In this document: one piece after another, positions 1-8,188 of the stretch
Layout: every line of letters begins with the position of its first letter
Position numbering within the stretch: position 1 is the first letter of the stretch
Assembly (NCBI GenBank): GCA_036392375.1
Contig: DASVYC010000043.1
Coordinates: forward strand, 1 to 59,205
DNA length: 59,205 bases
Direction: 5' to 3'
Source of the DNA: JAFEBO01 sp036392375
Lineage (GTDB): Bacteria > Planctomycetota > Phycisphaerae > Phycisphaerales > UBA1924
Position numbers and translations under genes: made by a program
Notes under the pieces: model-generated
What the model was told of the DNA's origin: nothing
Seen by the model: the letters and a program-made list of their open reading frames with translations, nothing else
Databases searched by the model: none

Positions 1-271
1 TGGGCAGAACCAAGAGCGGCTGTTGCGGCTGCGGCACAAGATACGCCCACGCCTTGTCGGGCGCTTGCTCGCTCTTGATCTCGATCGTCCAACGCCAGGG
101 CACACCCTTCCACGTCACACCCTCAATCGCGCCAGGGACGGATAGAAGCTGCTCCCGAAGGACCGTCATCGCGGCCTGCGCGCTGCGCCCGAGCTCGGCG
201 ACCAACTGGTCGACGGTCGGTTTTCGGAACCGGTCTTCCCAGACATGGCGTGTGTTCGTGCCGCTGGACAT
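1..271 (-). CDS. Hypothetical protein, N-terminal fragment cut by the window edge
   Basis: The minus strand is open from an ATG at 271 to the window edge, giving the first 90 residues of a protein that continues outside. It begins MSSGTNTRHVWEDRF and holds a tryptophan-rich middle (VTWKGVPWRWTIEIK) followed by WAYLVPQPQQPLLVLP. The arrangement, a short helical N-terminus and then aromatic beta strands ending in a hydrophobic L-P strand, vaguely resembles DUF3788-type proteins, but that is only an impression. Codon third positions are G/C-rich like the neighbours, which supports a real gene. It is divergent from the response regulator downstream. Function unknown. Confidence 0.6.
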   Translation of the reverse strand, partial: MSSGTNTRHVWEDRFRKPTVDQLVAELGRSAQAAMTVLREQLLSVPGAIEGVTWKGVPWRWTIEIKSEQAPDKAWAYLVPQPQQPLLVLP

Positions 272-458
272 ACAAACAGCCACCCTTTTTCCAAGGTCTG
301 CCAGACCACGTCCACCCACAGACCTCCACAGGATCTTTGGCGGACGCCCTGCCAAGGTAAAGCCGCGCCAGCCGTAGAACTACGCAAGTACATATCCGTA
401 CAAATTGCAAACCAGAGACCTCCCGTGGCCGACTTACAACGGCTATCCTGTGCCAGCG

Positions 459-944
459 ATGACTTCTCCCTCTCCCTCGCATTTCCCGCCGCTGACCGAC
501 TCCTGGGACGGCAAGGATGTCACCGTCCTCGTCGTGGACGACAACGAGCAGAACCTCGAGCTCCTGGAGGCTTATCTCGAGGATCTTCGCTGCGATCTAC
601 GGCTGGCCCGCGACGGGATGGAGGCCCTCGAGTCCGTAGCCGCCAAACGCCCGGACATCATCCTGCTGGACGTCATGATGCCCCGGATGAGCGGCTCTCA
701 GGCCTGCGCCAAGCTCAAGGCCGAGGCCGGGACGCGGGATATCCCGATCGTCATGGTCACCGCCCTCAACGAGGTGAGCGATGTGGAGCGGGCCATCGAG
801 TGCGGGGCCGACGATTTCCTGAGCAAGCCGGTCAACAAGCTCGAGCTGCTCACCCGCGTCAAGTCTCTGGTCCGGATCAGCAAGATGCAGCAGGAGCTGC
901 AGAGGGCCTTGGGCCAGCTCCGCTCCTTCCGCCAGGGCGGCTGA
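459..944 (+). CDS. Single-domain response regulator (CheY/PleD-type receiver)
   Basis: A 161-residue protein made almost entirely of one receiver domain. The acidic pocket is in VLVVDDNEQN, the phospho-acceptor Asp in DIILLDVMMP, the switch Thr in VTALN and the conserved Lys in LSKPVNK, so it should be phosphorylated normally. There is no output domain; after the receiver comes only a short helix (KMQQELQRALGQL), so it presumably acts by protein-protein contact. The ATG at 459 was chosen because the receiver begins about 20 residues later; an in-frame ATG at 405 would add 18 unconserved-looking residues. No clear ribosome binding site is visible. No histidine kinase is adjacent, so the partner is unknown. 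Confidence 0.9.
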   Translation: MTSPSPSHFPPLTDSWDGKDVTVLVVDDNEQNLELLEAYLEDLRCDLRLARDGMEALESVAAKRPDIILLDVMMPRMSGSQACAKLKAEAGTRDIPIVMVTALNEVSDVERAIECGADDFLSKPVNKLELLTRVKSLVRISKMQQELQRALGQLRSFRQGG

Positions 945-975
945 CGCCCGCGGTGCGCCCGAGCACCGCCGGCGA

Positions 976-1004
976 TTGCCTTTTTCGGGGCGGATGCCTA
1001 TCGT
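976..1004 (+). promoter_or_regulatory. Candidate sigma70-like promoter for rpsL-rpsG
   Basis: In the 147-base gap before rpsL, TTGCCT (976-981) and TATCGT (999-1004) stand 17 bases apart, a fair match to housekeeping -35/-10 boxes. A start near 1011 would leave a leader of about 80 bases. Pattern match only. Confidence 0.3.
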
Positions 1005-1091
1005 TTTGGCCCTTGTCCGGTCGGGCACGATCGTGCCCCGGGCGAGTGGATCTTTCGCACGTTTTCCGGTTCGCTTTTTCTGGTACGCCCC

Positions 1092-1484
1092 ATGCCCACG
1101 ATCAACCAGCTTGTCCGCCGTCCGCGCCGCTCGCCCGAAGCGAAGTCCAAGGTCCGCGACCTGGCGCTCGCCCCGATGAAGCGCGGCGTGTGCCTGATCG
1201 TGAAGACCATGACCCCGAAGAAGCCGAACTCGGCTCTCCGCAAGGTCGCCCGCGTGCGCCTCTCCAACGGCCGCGAGGTGACGGCGTACATCGGCGGCGA
1301 AGGCCACAACCTGCAGGAGCACTCGATCGTCCTCGTCCGCGGAGGACGCGTGCGCGACCTTCCCGGTGTGCGCTACCACGTCGTCCGCGGCAGCCTCGAC
1401 TGCCTGGGCGTCGAGAACCGCAAGCAGAGCCGCTCCAAGTACGGCGCCAAGCAGTCCAAGGGCGGCACCGCCGCCAAGAAGTAA
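1092..1484 (+). CDS. rpsL: 30S ribosomal protein S12
   Basis: A 130-residue S12, close to the usual 124-137. It starts MPTINQLVRRPR and holds the decoding-centre loop TPKKPNSALRK with Lys43/Lys44, and the second streptomycin-site loop GGRVRDLPGVRYH with Asp89, the residue that is beta-methylthiolated in Escherichia coli. Both loops are wild-type, predicting a streptomycin-sensitive ribosome. The C-terminus is the usual basic KQSRSKYGAKQ tail. It leads a two-gene operon with rpsG 120 bases downstream. In most bacteria fusA and tuf follow; here they do not. Confidence 0.98.
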   Translation: MPTINQLVRRPRRSPEAKSKVRDLALAPMKRGVCLIVKTMTPKKPNSALRKVARVRLSNGREVTAYIGGEGHNLQEHSIVLVRGGRVRDLPGVRYHVVRGSLDCLGVENRKQSRSKYGAKQSKGGTAAKK

Positions 1485-1604
1485 GTCACACGCGGCGAGT
1501 AATCCCCGCGTCCGCGTGAGCCCACGCGTCGCGGCGGGTGAAGGTACCGTCGGCATCGTCGCCGCCGGACACGCCGGAAACCCTCTCAGGGAGTCTCACG
1601 TCCG

Positions 1605-2096
1605 ATGGGCAACTTCACCGCTTCCGAATCTCAGCTGCGTCCGGACCCCCGCTTCGGCGATAAGGTCCTCTCGCGTTTCATCAACTGCATCATGCGTCAG
1701 GGCAAGAAGTCGGTCGCCCAGCGCGTCGTCTACGACGCGATGGACATCATCGACGAGAAGCTGGTCAAGGAGACCGCTCCGGAGAAGCCGGAGAACAGCC
1801 TCGCCCTGTTCCACATGGCCATCGAGAACGTCAAGCCGTTCGTCGAGGTCCGCTCCAAGCGCATCGGCGGCGCCAACTACCAGGTGCCCATGCAGGTCAA
1901 CAACAAGCGTCAGCAGTCGCTGGCCTTCCGCTGGCTGATCGACGCCGTTCGCTCCGAGAAGGGCCGACCGATCGCCAACCGCCTCGCCGACGAGCTCTAC
2001 TCGGCCGCGAAGAAGGAAGGCAAGGCCATGATGACCCGCGACCAGACCCACAAGATGGCCGAAGCCAACCGCGCCTTCGCCCACTTCGCGAACTGA
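1605..2096 (+). CDS. rpsG: 30S ribosomal protein S7
   Basis: A 163-residue S7, a primary binder of the 16S rRNA 3' domain that nucleates the head of the small subunit. Recognisable signatures are the N-terminal PDPRFGDKVLSRFINCIM, the beta-hairpin region RSKRIGGANYQVPMQV that reaches toward the E-site, and the C-terminal KREG-like helix (KKEGKAMMTRDQTHKMAEAN). A purine-rich stretch near 1588-1593 (AGGGAG) precedes the ATG at 1605 and can serve as ribosome binding site. The gene is followed 25 bases later by a strong intrinsic terminator, so the str operon ends here without fusA or tuf. Confidence 0.98.
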   Translation: MGNFTASESQLRPDPRFGDKVLSRFINCIMRQGKKSVAQRVVYDAMDIIDEKLVKETAPEKPENSLALFHMAIENVKPFVEVRSKRIGGANYQVPMQVNNKRQQSLAFRWLIDAVRSEKGRPIANRLADELYSAAKKEGKAMMTRDQTHKMAEANRAFAHFAN

Positions 2097-2120
2097 TTCG
2101 CGTCATACTTTGAATCTCGA

Positions 2121-2150
2121 AAGGCCCGGCATCCGCCGGGCCTTTTTCTT
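2121..2150 (+). terminator. Intrinsic terminator of rpsL-rpsG
   Basis: A perfect 10-bp stem (2121-2130 with 2135-2144) closes a four-base ATCC loop and runs directly into five T residues, 25 bases after the rpsG stop. The stem is also A-tailed on the other side, so it may serve the convergent deacetylase gene as well. Confidence 0.92.
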
Positions 2151-2166
2151 TCCAGTGGGAATGGGA

Positions 2167-2223
2167 GCGGGGCCTTCCAGGCCCCGCGCACAAATACCAG
2201 TGAGACCGGCCTCCGGCCGGTCT
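2167..2223. repeat. Two GC-rich intergenic hairpins, first of the GGGGCCTTCCAGGCCCC family
   Basis: Hairpin one (2167-2187) has a 9-bp stem GCGGGGCCT/AGGCCCCGC with loop TCC. Hairpin two (2203-2223) has a 9-bp stem AGACCGGCC/GGCCGGTCT with loop TCC. They lie between the convergent rpsG and deacetylase genes. Hairpin one recurs at 7351-7450 (twice) and inside aroDE at 38493-38566 (twice), so it is a dispersed element rather than a gene-specific terminator. Confidence 0.75.
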
Positions 2224-2267
2224 TCCGACCCTCGTTCATGAACTGCCAGACCGCCTCGAAGGCGTTT

Positions 2268-3167
2268 CTACTTCTTGCGGGTGATCGACTGGCGGTAATC
2301 CAGGTACGTCCGCCCGCCGTCGAGCTCGCTCAGCTTGATCGCGAAATCATCCAGGTTGTCCGTGTATGTCACGATGGTTCGCCCGATCTCGAACGGCTCC
2401 TGCCGGTCGTGCACCAGCCCCACCTCGGTCGTGAACGCGAACCGATACCCGGCCCGCTCCGCCGCCACCATCTCCCGCTCGGTGAAGTCCCCGAACGGAT
2501 ACGCCACGCTGATGCACTCCTCGCCGAAGAACTTCTCGAGCGCGGCCTTCGCCACCCGCAGCTCCTCGTCCAGCTTGAACGTCTCCGCGCCCGGCAGCGA
2601 CGGATGGCTGACCGTGTGCGACTGGATGTCCATCCCCGCGCCGTGCATCTCGCACAGATCGCCCCACGTCGTGTAGCCCCGTGACGGGTCGTCGCTCAGC
2701 ACCCCGGTGTGCACGTAGAACACCCCCACCATCCCGCGATCCTTCAGCAGAGGGAACGCGATCGTGTACTGCTCCCGCCACGCATCGTCAAACGTGAGCA
2801 TCACCGCCTTGGCCGGCAGCGGCTTGCCCTCACGCACCGCCGCCTCGAGCGTGCGGCAATCGATGGTCGTGTACCCGTGATCCCGCAGGTAATCGAGCTG
2901 CTTTGCGAACTCCGCCGGCGACACGTCGAACCGAGCGTTCAGCCGATCCGCGATGCCCGGCCCCGGCTCGCGGATGTGGTGGTACATCAATACCGGCAGC
3001 ACCAGCCGCTTCGAAGTGGGCACGTGAGGCGTCGTCGGCGTCGGGTCCGTCGAGACCAGAGCCGCCATCACACCCCAAAGCATGGGACCAATGCCGCCGA
3101 GCACGAGTGAGAGAAGATACCGGTTCGCCCGGCGGCTGCCAAACGAAAACGCCGGAACGAACGCCAA
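2268..3167 (-). CDS. Polysaccharide deacetylase (NodB-homology domain)
   Basis: A 299-residue protein with an N-terminal hydrophobic segment (about residues 17-38, a signal anchor or signal peptide) and a carbohydrate esterase 4/NodB domain from about residue 55. The catalytic and metal-binding pair is in MLTFDDAW (Asp127, Asp128) and the zinc-binding H-x3-H is SHTVSH (His184, His188). Such enzymes remove N-acetyl groups from cell-surface polysaccharides or peptidoglycan using a divalent metal. The start is uncertain: TTG at 3167 keeps the membrane segment, whereas ATG at 3083 would cut into it. A terminator for the upstream gene lies at 3174-3206, so this gene probably has its own promoter in the short gap or depends on read-through. 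Confidence 0.88.
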   Translation of the reverse strand: MAFVPAFSFGSRRANRYLLSLVLGGIGPMLWGVMAALVSTDPTPTTPHVPTSKRLVLPVLMYHHIREPGPGIADRLNARFDVSPAEFAKQLDYLRDHGYTTIDCRTLEAAVREGKPLPAKAVMLTFDDAWREQYTIAFPLLKDRGMVGVFYVHTGVLSDDPSRGYTTWGDLCEMHGAGMDIQSHTVSHPSLPGAETFKLDEELRVAKAALEKFFGEECISVAYPFGDFTEREMVAAERAGYRFAFTTEVGLVHDRQEPFEIGRTIVTYTDNLDDFAIKLSELDGGRTYLDYRQSITRKK

Positions 3168-3173
3168 AGACCA

Positions 3174-3206
3174 AAGAAAAAACGGGGCCGGATCGCTCCG
3201 GCCCCG
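3174..3206 (-). terminator. Intrinsic terminator of the prolyl oligopeptidase gene
   Basis: A perfect 10-bp stem (3183-3192 with 3197-3206), four-base loop, followed on the minus strand by TTTTTTCTTT. It sits 41 bases after the stop codon at 3247. Confidence 0.9.
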
Positions 3207-3246
3207 CTCGTAACTTTACGTGCTTCGAATTCCGTCGCGGGCTCGA

Positions 3247-5412
3247 TCACTTGCCCTCGAGCATTCCCAGCTGCCACATCAGGAAGATCCGCTGATCGAC
3301 CAAGTCGCGCATCCGCAGGTTCAGCGGCTTGCCCTGCCCGTGGCCGGCTTCCTTGTCGCCCCAGTACAGAATCGGCAGGCCGCTGCTCGTCGCCTCGCGG
3401 AGCGCCGCGACGAACTTGCGGGCGTGCAGCGGGTGCACGCGGGCGTCGTTCTCGCCCGCGGTCACGATCATCGCCGGGTACTTGGTCCCCTTCTTGACGT
3501 TCTGATACGGCGAGTACTTCAAGAGGTATGACGCCTGGTCCGCGTTCTCCGCACTGCCGTACTCCGGCACCCAGTAGCGGGCCATCAGGAAGTCCTGATA
3601 GCGGATCATGTCAATGAGCGGCACCAGGCACAGCGCCGCCTTGCACAGGTCCGGCCGCTGGGTCACGAACGTCCCGACGAGCAGGCCACCCTGCGAGCCG
3701 CCCATGACGGCGAGCTTGTCGGGGTTGGTGTAGTTGCTCTGGATCAAGTACTCCGCCGCGGCCTGGAAATCGCTCCATGTGTTCTGGCGCTTCTCGAGCT
3801 TGCCGGCCTCGTGCCACTTCTGGCCGAACTCGCCGCCGCCGCGGATGTTGGCGACCGCGTAGACGCCGCCCGCATCAAACCACTGGAAGTTCGTGGCGCT
3901 GAAGCCAGGGGTCATGCTCTGGTTGAACCCGCCGTAGCCGTAGAGGATCGTCGGGTTCTTGCCGTCGAGCTTGAGGCCCTTCTTGTGCACGATGAACATC
4001 GGGACGCGGGTGCCGTCCTTGCCGCTAAACCACTCCTGCTTCACCTCGACCGTGCTCGGATCCACCGGCACGCTGGGGCGCTCCCACAGCACCGGCTCGG
4101 CGTCGGGCTTGGTGAGGTCAATCTGGAAGTGGCTGGTCGGGTAGTTGTAGCTGGAGAACGTAAGAATCGCCGTATCGCGGTCGTCCTCGGTGTTCACGCC
4201 CGCGCTGCCGATGCCCGGTAGCTTCAGCGTGCCGTACGACTTTCCGGCGTGGTCGAAGATCTCGACGACGCTGGACGCGTTCTTGAGGTAGGTCGCGGCG
4301 ATGCGGGTTTTGGAGACGCTCACACCCGTCAGGTTCGCGTCCTGTTTCTCCGGAATGATCTCTTTCCAGCTCGCTTTGGACGGATTGTTCAGGTCGACGG
4401 CGTAGACGCGGCCGTTTGGGGCGCCGAGTGTCGTCTGCATGAACATCGTGTCGCCGATGATGTCGCCGCCCGCCGCGGCCTTCTCGCCGACCATCACATC
4501 GATCTTGTTCACCTTGCCGGTCTTCTTGAACTCGTCGAACTTCGCGACCCACAGATCGTTGTTGCGGGTGTCGGTGGCGTAGCTGAGCACCAGCCACTCA
4601 CCGTCGCGATCGAGCCCGCCGCCGGGGCCGTAGGTCGTTGCCAGCTTGGCGTTCTCTTCCTTGGTGAACTGGCGGATGATCTGCTTGGCGTTCTTCACGT
4701 CGCCCTTGAGATCCACGTACTGCACCTGGCCCGAGTACGGGTTCTTGGGGTCCGCGAGGTTGCGGTAGACGAAGCCGCTGCTGTCCGGCAGCCACGAAGC
4801 CTGCGACACCTTGTTGGGCACCGACCAATCGAGCGTCTTGCCGCTCGCGATGTCGAGGACATAGAGCGTGGTGTTCTCATCGCCCTTGGAGTAGGTGCCG
4901 TACGCGATCATCGTGCCCTGCTCGTTGGGAATCGCGAACGTCACGGTGACGAGCCCGCTCTTGTCGATGGTGGCGGGATCGATGAGCAGCTTGTCGGTGC
5001 CCTTGGCGCCGTCGCGGTAATAGAACAGGGCCTGGTTCTGGCTCGCCTCGCGCTTGAAGAAGAAATAGCGATCGCCGCGGATCGTCGGCGAGGAGATCGA
5101 GCCCACTTCCATCAGCGGGCGGATCTTCTCCTCGATCGCCTTGCGCCCCGGCAGCGTGTCGAGCACCGAGCGCGTGTACGCGTTCTGGGCGTCGGTCCAC
5201 GCGTCAACCTCGGGCGTCAGCTTGCCCATGTTCTTGGGATCGCTGTTGTCGCCCTCCAGCCACTGGTAGTTGTCCACCCATTCGGTGCCGTGGGTGTTCT
5301 GCTTCACCGGCACGACCTTGGTCGGCGGCGGGGCGGGGATCTCACCGGCGAGCACGAAGCTCAGGCCGAGGGTCAGACCGGCAATCGAGGGAAGTAGACG
5401 CTGGGGTTTCAT
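3247..5412 (-). CDS. Prolyl oligopeptidase family serine peptidase (S9), secreted
   Basis: A 721-residue protein with a signal peptide (MKPQRLLPSIAGLTLGLSF, cleavage near LAGEIP), a beta-propeller of about 390 residues, and a C-terminal alpha/beta-hydrolase domain. The catalytic triad is readable: Ser573 in GGSQGG, Asp656 in ENDARVHPLH and His691 in EAGHGQG. Length and domain order match prolyl endopeptidases (S9A), which cut after proline in short peptides admitted through the propeller. The ATG at 5412 is preceded by GGAG about 8 bases upstream and starts exactly at the signal peptide, so longer open frames are rejected. It is transcribed alone and ends at a strong terminator. Confidence 0.95.
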   Translation of the reverse strand: MKPQRLLPSIAGLTLGLSFVLAGEIPAPPPTKVVPVKQNTHGTEWVDNYQWLEGDNSDPKNMGKLTPEVDAWTDAQNAYTRSVLDTLPGRKAIEEKIRPLMEVGSISSPTIRGDRYFFFKREASQNQALFYYRDGAKGTDKLLIDPATIDKSGLVTVTFAIPNEQGTMIAYGTYSKGDENTTLYVLDIASGKTLDWSVPNKVSQASWLPDSSGFVYRNLADPKNPYSGQVQYVDLKGDVKNAKQIIRQFTKEENAKLATTYGPGGGLDRDGEWLVLSYATDTRNNDLWVAKFDEFKKTGKVNKIDVMVGEKAAAGGDIIGDTMFMQTTLGAPNGRVYAVDLNNPSKASWKEIIPEKQDANLTGVSVSKTRIAATYLKNASSVVEIFDHAGKSYGTLKLPGIGSAGVNTEDDRDTAILTFSSYNYPTSHFQIDLTKPDAEPVLWERPSVPVDPSTVEVKQEWFSGKDGTRVPMFIVHKKGLKLDGKNPTILYGYGGFNQSMTPGFSATNFQWFDAGGVYAVANIRGGGEFGQKWHEAGKLEKRQNTWSDFQAAAEYLIQSNYTNPDKLAVMGGSQGGLLVGTFVTQRPDLCKAALCLVPLIDMIRYQDFLMARYWVPEYGSAENADQASYLLKYSPYQNVKKGTKYPAMIVTAGENDARVHPLHARKFVAALREATSSGLPILYWGDKEAGHGQGKPLNLRMRDLVDQRIFLMWQLGMLEGK

Positions 5413-5528
5413 GCGGAATCTCCGGAAAACGCGGCCGTGAAAGCCTGCGCAAACAGTGTACCAGCACCCGGATTGGACGTTGCGGCCGTGGACGACGCCG
5501 TTTGGGGAGCTGTCCACGCCACAACATC

Positions 5529-6272
5529 CTATCGGTACCTGTCCCACCATGAGCAGCTTGGATTCTCGCGGTTCCACTCAAGAATGAACGCCATTTCAAG
5601 GTCATTCGGCGACCCGTCGGAGACGATTCCGAATGAGTACTCGTTTCCGTCGCAGGCGACAAGTCTCGCAAACCAGGTCGCCAAAGTTGTGGCCGTCCAA
5701 TACAGATGGCAGTCGTCGTCGATACCAACGACTACAGATCCGCAGGGCCACGCCGGGGAAGATATGGTGTAGTAGAAAGCCTCGAAGTGGGTGCCCCACC
5801 CGATCCGGATGAACTCCGCATCAAGCCAGTCCGCACTCCGCTCGTTTTCGATGAGAACGTTGTCTCGCACACGTCTGAGGTGCGATTCCTGGCTTGTCGC
5901 GACGCAGTGGAATGCTACGGCGCTTGGATCAAGCCCAAACCAATCGTTGATCTCGTCTTCCGGATGTCCCGGAGTGATCAGCCCGCCACCCGTCCCGTAG
6001 ATCTTTCGATCGCTCAACTTGCGGCGCTCGGGATTCACAAACCAAGACCAGAGCGTCGGGTCGTACCACTCCAGGACCGTACGAAGATCGGAGGGTAATG
6101 GTCGCTGGAATTGAATCTCCAAGTCGTTGACCTGGTCCCGACTCAACTCCGGCCTGCGTGTTCCTCCAAAACCGTTTCGCTCCGCGATCGCTTCGATCGC
6201 CGCAAGCTGAGAATCCAGGTCCGTCACCCCGGCCCACGGAGGCGGCGAGGGTTTGGACCACGGCCATCTCAC
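5529..6272 (-). CDS. SMI1/KNR4 (SUKH)-family protein
   Basis: A 247-residue protein with the typical SUKH opening: a helix ending in LSRDQVNDLEIQFQRPLPSD followed by LRTVLEWYD, then a strand-rich middle and conserved aromatic residues. In bacteria SUKH proteins often neutralise toxins of contact-dependent systems, but many stand alone with unknown roles. The GTG start overlaps the stop of the upstream ABC ATPase as GTGA (6269-6272), so it should be co-translated with it. The gene is visibly richer in A+T than its neighbours, hinting at more recent arrival. No polymorphic toxin gene is adjacent, so an immunity role is not supported. Confidence 0.72.
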   Translation of the reverse strand: MRWPWSKPSPPPWAGVTDLDSQLAAIEAIAERNGFGGTRRPELSRDQVNDLEIQFQRPLPSDLRTVLEWYDPTLWSWFVNPERRKLSDRKIYGTGGGLITPGHPEDEINDWFGLDPSAVAFHCVATSQESHLRRVRDNVLIENERSADWLDAEFIRIGWGTHFEAFYYTISSPAWPCGSVVVGIDDDCHLYWTATTLATWFARLVACDGNEYSFGIVSDGSPNDLEMAFILEWNRENPSCSWWDRYR

Positions 6273-7243
6273 TGCACCAACCCCTTCGTCAACCTCATAA
6301 ACGCCGTCTCCAGGTTCACCGGCTCTTCCGTGAACTTCGTCAGCCGGAAGCCCGCGTTCACCAGCACGTTGGGGATGTCGGTGTAGTTCCGTCCACCCGC
6401 GGCATCAAAGTCCACCACGATCACCTTCTGCCGCGCACCGTTCGTGCTGCCCACGCTGTCCACGTCGGACACCGCGACCTTCTTGACGCCGGGGAAGCCC
6501 CCCACCACTTTGGCCGCGTCGTCGATGCGGTCGGTCACGCCCACATGCAGGATGTGCCCCATGCGGGCCCGCCGAACGATCTCGTCGACCGTCCCAGAGA
6601 ACAGCAACTGCCCGCGCTCGATGATGCCGACCACGTTGCACAGCTCCGCCAGCTCCGGCAGGATGTGCGACGAGATCAGGATCGTCTTGCCCATGCGGCG
6701 CAGCTCCTTCAGGAGCTCCCGCATCTCGATGCGGGCCCGCGGGTCGAGACCCGAGGCCGGCTCGTCCATCAGCAGGACTTTGGGATCATGCAAGAGCACG
6801 CGGGCGACGCTGAGTCGCTGCTGCATGCCGCGGCTCAGGCTGTTCACCTCCGCGTTGGCCTTGTAGGTGAGATCGGTGAGCTCCAGCACGTCCTTCACCA
6901 CCTTGTCGCGCTGCGTGCCGTGGATGCCGTACGACGCGGCGAAGAACTCCAGATACTCCGTCACCACCATGTCCTCGTACGCGCCCATGAAGTCGGGGAC
7001 GTATCCGATCAAGGGCCGGATCTGACGATTCTGGTAGCCGATCGTGAGGCCCGCGACGTTCGCCTGCCCGCTCGAGGGCTTGAGCAGCGTGGCGAGTATC
7101 TTGATCGTGGTGGTCTTACCGGCGCCGTTGGGGCCGATGAAGCCGAAGCAGTCGCCCTCGTTGATGACCAGGTTGAGGTTGGAGAGCGCGACGAGATCGC
7201 CGTACTTCTTGGTCAGGTTGATCGTCTCGATCATCGGGGGCAA
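6269..7243 (-). CDS. ABC transporter ATP-binding protein (ABC-2 type, NatA/CcmA-like)
   Basis: A 324-residue nucleotide-binding subunit. Walker A is GPNGAGKTT (about residues 38-46), the signature is SLSRGMQQR, Walker B is VLLMDEPASGLDPRAR and the switch His is in ISSHILPEL. The C-terminal 100 residues form the extra domain seen in ABC-2 exporters for drugs, sodium or surface polymers. It has no membrane partner beside it; downstream is the SUKH-like gene, coupled by a GTGA overlap. The TTG at 7243 has GGAG about 9 bases upstream; the ATG at 7234 (MIETINLTKKYG) is a plausible alternative start. Confidence 0.92.
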   Translation of the reverse strand: MPPMIETINLTKKYGDLVALSNLNLVINEGDCFGFIGPNGAGKTTTIKILATLLKPSSGQANVAGLTIGYQNRQIRPLIGYVPDFMGAYEDMVVTEYLEFFAASYGIHGTQRDKVVKDVLELTDLTYKANAEVNSLSRGMQQRLSVARVLLHDPKVLLMDEPASGLDPRARIEMRELLKELRRMGKTILISSHILPELAELCNVVGIIERGQLLFSGTVDEIVRRARMGHILHVGVTDRIDDAAKVVGGFPGVKKVAVSDVDSVGSTNGARQKVIVVDFDAAGGRNYTDIPNVLVNAGFRLTKFTEEPVNLETAFMRLTKGLVQ

Positions 7244-7350
7244 GGCATCGCTCCGGAGAGATGGCGGACGAGAGAATGTAGCGGGTAGGCGGGCGTTGGG
7301 TTCCTGCTATTCGTGCCGCGGGCGACGATTCGCCGCGAGCGGGCCAGGTC

Positions 7351-7450
7351 AGCGGGGGCGGGGCCTTCCAGGCCCCGGCGTCGTCTTGAACTCCACTGGG
7401 CGACCTCAAGGGCACGTGATCAGCGGGGCCTAGAAGGCCCCGCTCCCACC
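7351..7450. repeat. Pair of GGGGCCTTCCAGGCCCC-type hairpins in inverted orientation
   Basis: Two copies of the same GC-rich palindrome lie about 45 bases apart: one around 7355-7378 and one around 7422-7447 (with CTAGAA in place of CTTCCAG at the centre). The second copy, read on the minus strand, is flanked by GGTGGGAGC, matching the flank of the copy at 2161-2187. The block fills the gap between the ABC ATPase start and the PEP-CTERM gene. Confidence 0.72.
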
Positions 7451-7452
7451 GG

Positions 7453-7493
7453 TCCAAGAAAACAAACAGGCCCCGGCGTGACGCCGGGGCCTG
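7453..7493 (-). terminator. Intrinsic terminator of the PEP-CTERM protein gene
   Basis: A 12-bp stem, CAGGCCCCGGCG paired with CGCCGGGGCCTG (7467-7478 with 7482-7493), is followed on the minus strand by TTTGTTTTCTT. It is 36 bases beyond the stop at 7529. Confidence 0.9.
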
Positions 7494-7528
7494 CGGAGAT
7501 CAATGTGATCTGAGATGAATCAGAACGT

Positions 7529-8188
7529 TCAGCGACGGCGACGGCCGGCGACCAGGCCGCCGAGGCCGAGCAGAGCGAGCGAGCCCGGGGTCGGGATCAC
7601 GTAGGTGTTGAACGCGCCGCCGGTCGAGCCCGTGCCCCAACCCGGAGTGGACTGGCCGTTCGTGCTGAGGTGGTCGACGCCGGGGTCACCGCCGCCGCCG
7701 CCCGAGGTGGCGACATCGAAGAACACCAGGCCGTTGCCGGTGAGACCGAGGAACGCGCGGTCGATGGTGAAGGTGACCGCGTTCGAGCCGGTCTGGCTCT
7801 GGTCGTTGCTGGTGGTGTTGTCGAGGTTCCACTGCAGGCCGTCCCACGACCAGTTCTGCTGGTTGGTGTTGGGAGCATCAACCCACGACCCAACGTAGCG
7901 GTCGATATTCTGGCTCAGGGTGACGGGGCGAGCCCAGGCGTTGGTGGCGGTGTCATCGAACGTGTTGCTGGTGCGGAAGTACAGCATGTACTTCGTCCAG
8001 TTCTGGTAGCCACGGGTGTTCACCGTGACGTACAGGTTCGTGGCATCGTGGCTGACGACCACGCTGGCGATGTCCAGGTTGGCAAAGCCGTTGTCGAACA
8101 GGTCGTTCTGCGCGTCGTTGTAGGTGACGGCAGCTTGCGCGGCGGTGGCGAGGCCAGCGACGGCAACGAGGGCCAGAACGTTCTTCAT
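7529..8188 (-). CDS. Secreted PEP-CTERM-sorted protein
   Basis: A 219-residue exported protein. It has a signal peptide (MKNVLALVAVAGLATAAQA), a strand-rich body with many Asn, Thr and Trp residues, a Gly-rich stretch (SGGGGGDPG), and a C-terminal sorting tail: the motif PTPGSLALLGLGG (a variant of the PEP motif), a short hydrophobic helix and a basic end GRRRR. Such tails are processed by exosortase in planctomycetes and other bacteria with abundant exopolysaccharide. The body matches no family I can name. A good ribosome binding site (AGAGGAG) lies about 10 bases before the ATG. The gene is monocistronic with its own terminator. It is the best taxonomic marker in the window. Confidence 0.88.
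   Translation of the reverse strand: MKNVLALVAVAGLATAAQAAVTYNDAQNDLFDNGFANLDIASVVVSHDATNLYVTVNTRGYQNWTKYMLYFRTSNTFDDTATNAWARPVTLSQNIDRYVGSWVDAPNTNQQNWSWDGLQWNLDNTTSNDQSQTGSNAVTFTIDRAFLGLTGNGLVFFDVATSGGGGGDPGVDHLSTNGQSTPGWGTGSTGGAFNTYVIPTPGSLALLGLGGLVAGRRRR

Noticed and set aside
5529..6272. An immunity gene of a polymorphic toxin system
   Set aside because: No toxin, RHS, or secretion gene is adjacent; only family resemblance to SUKH proteins.
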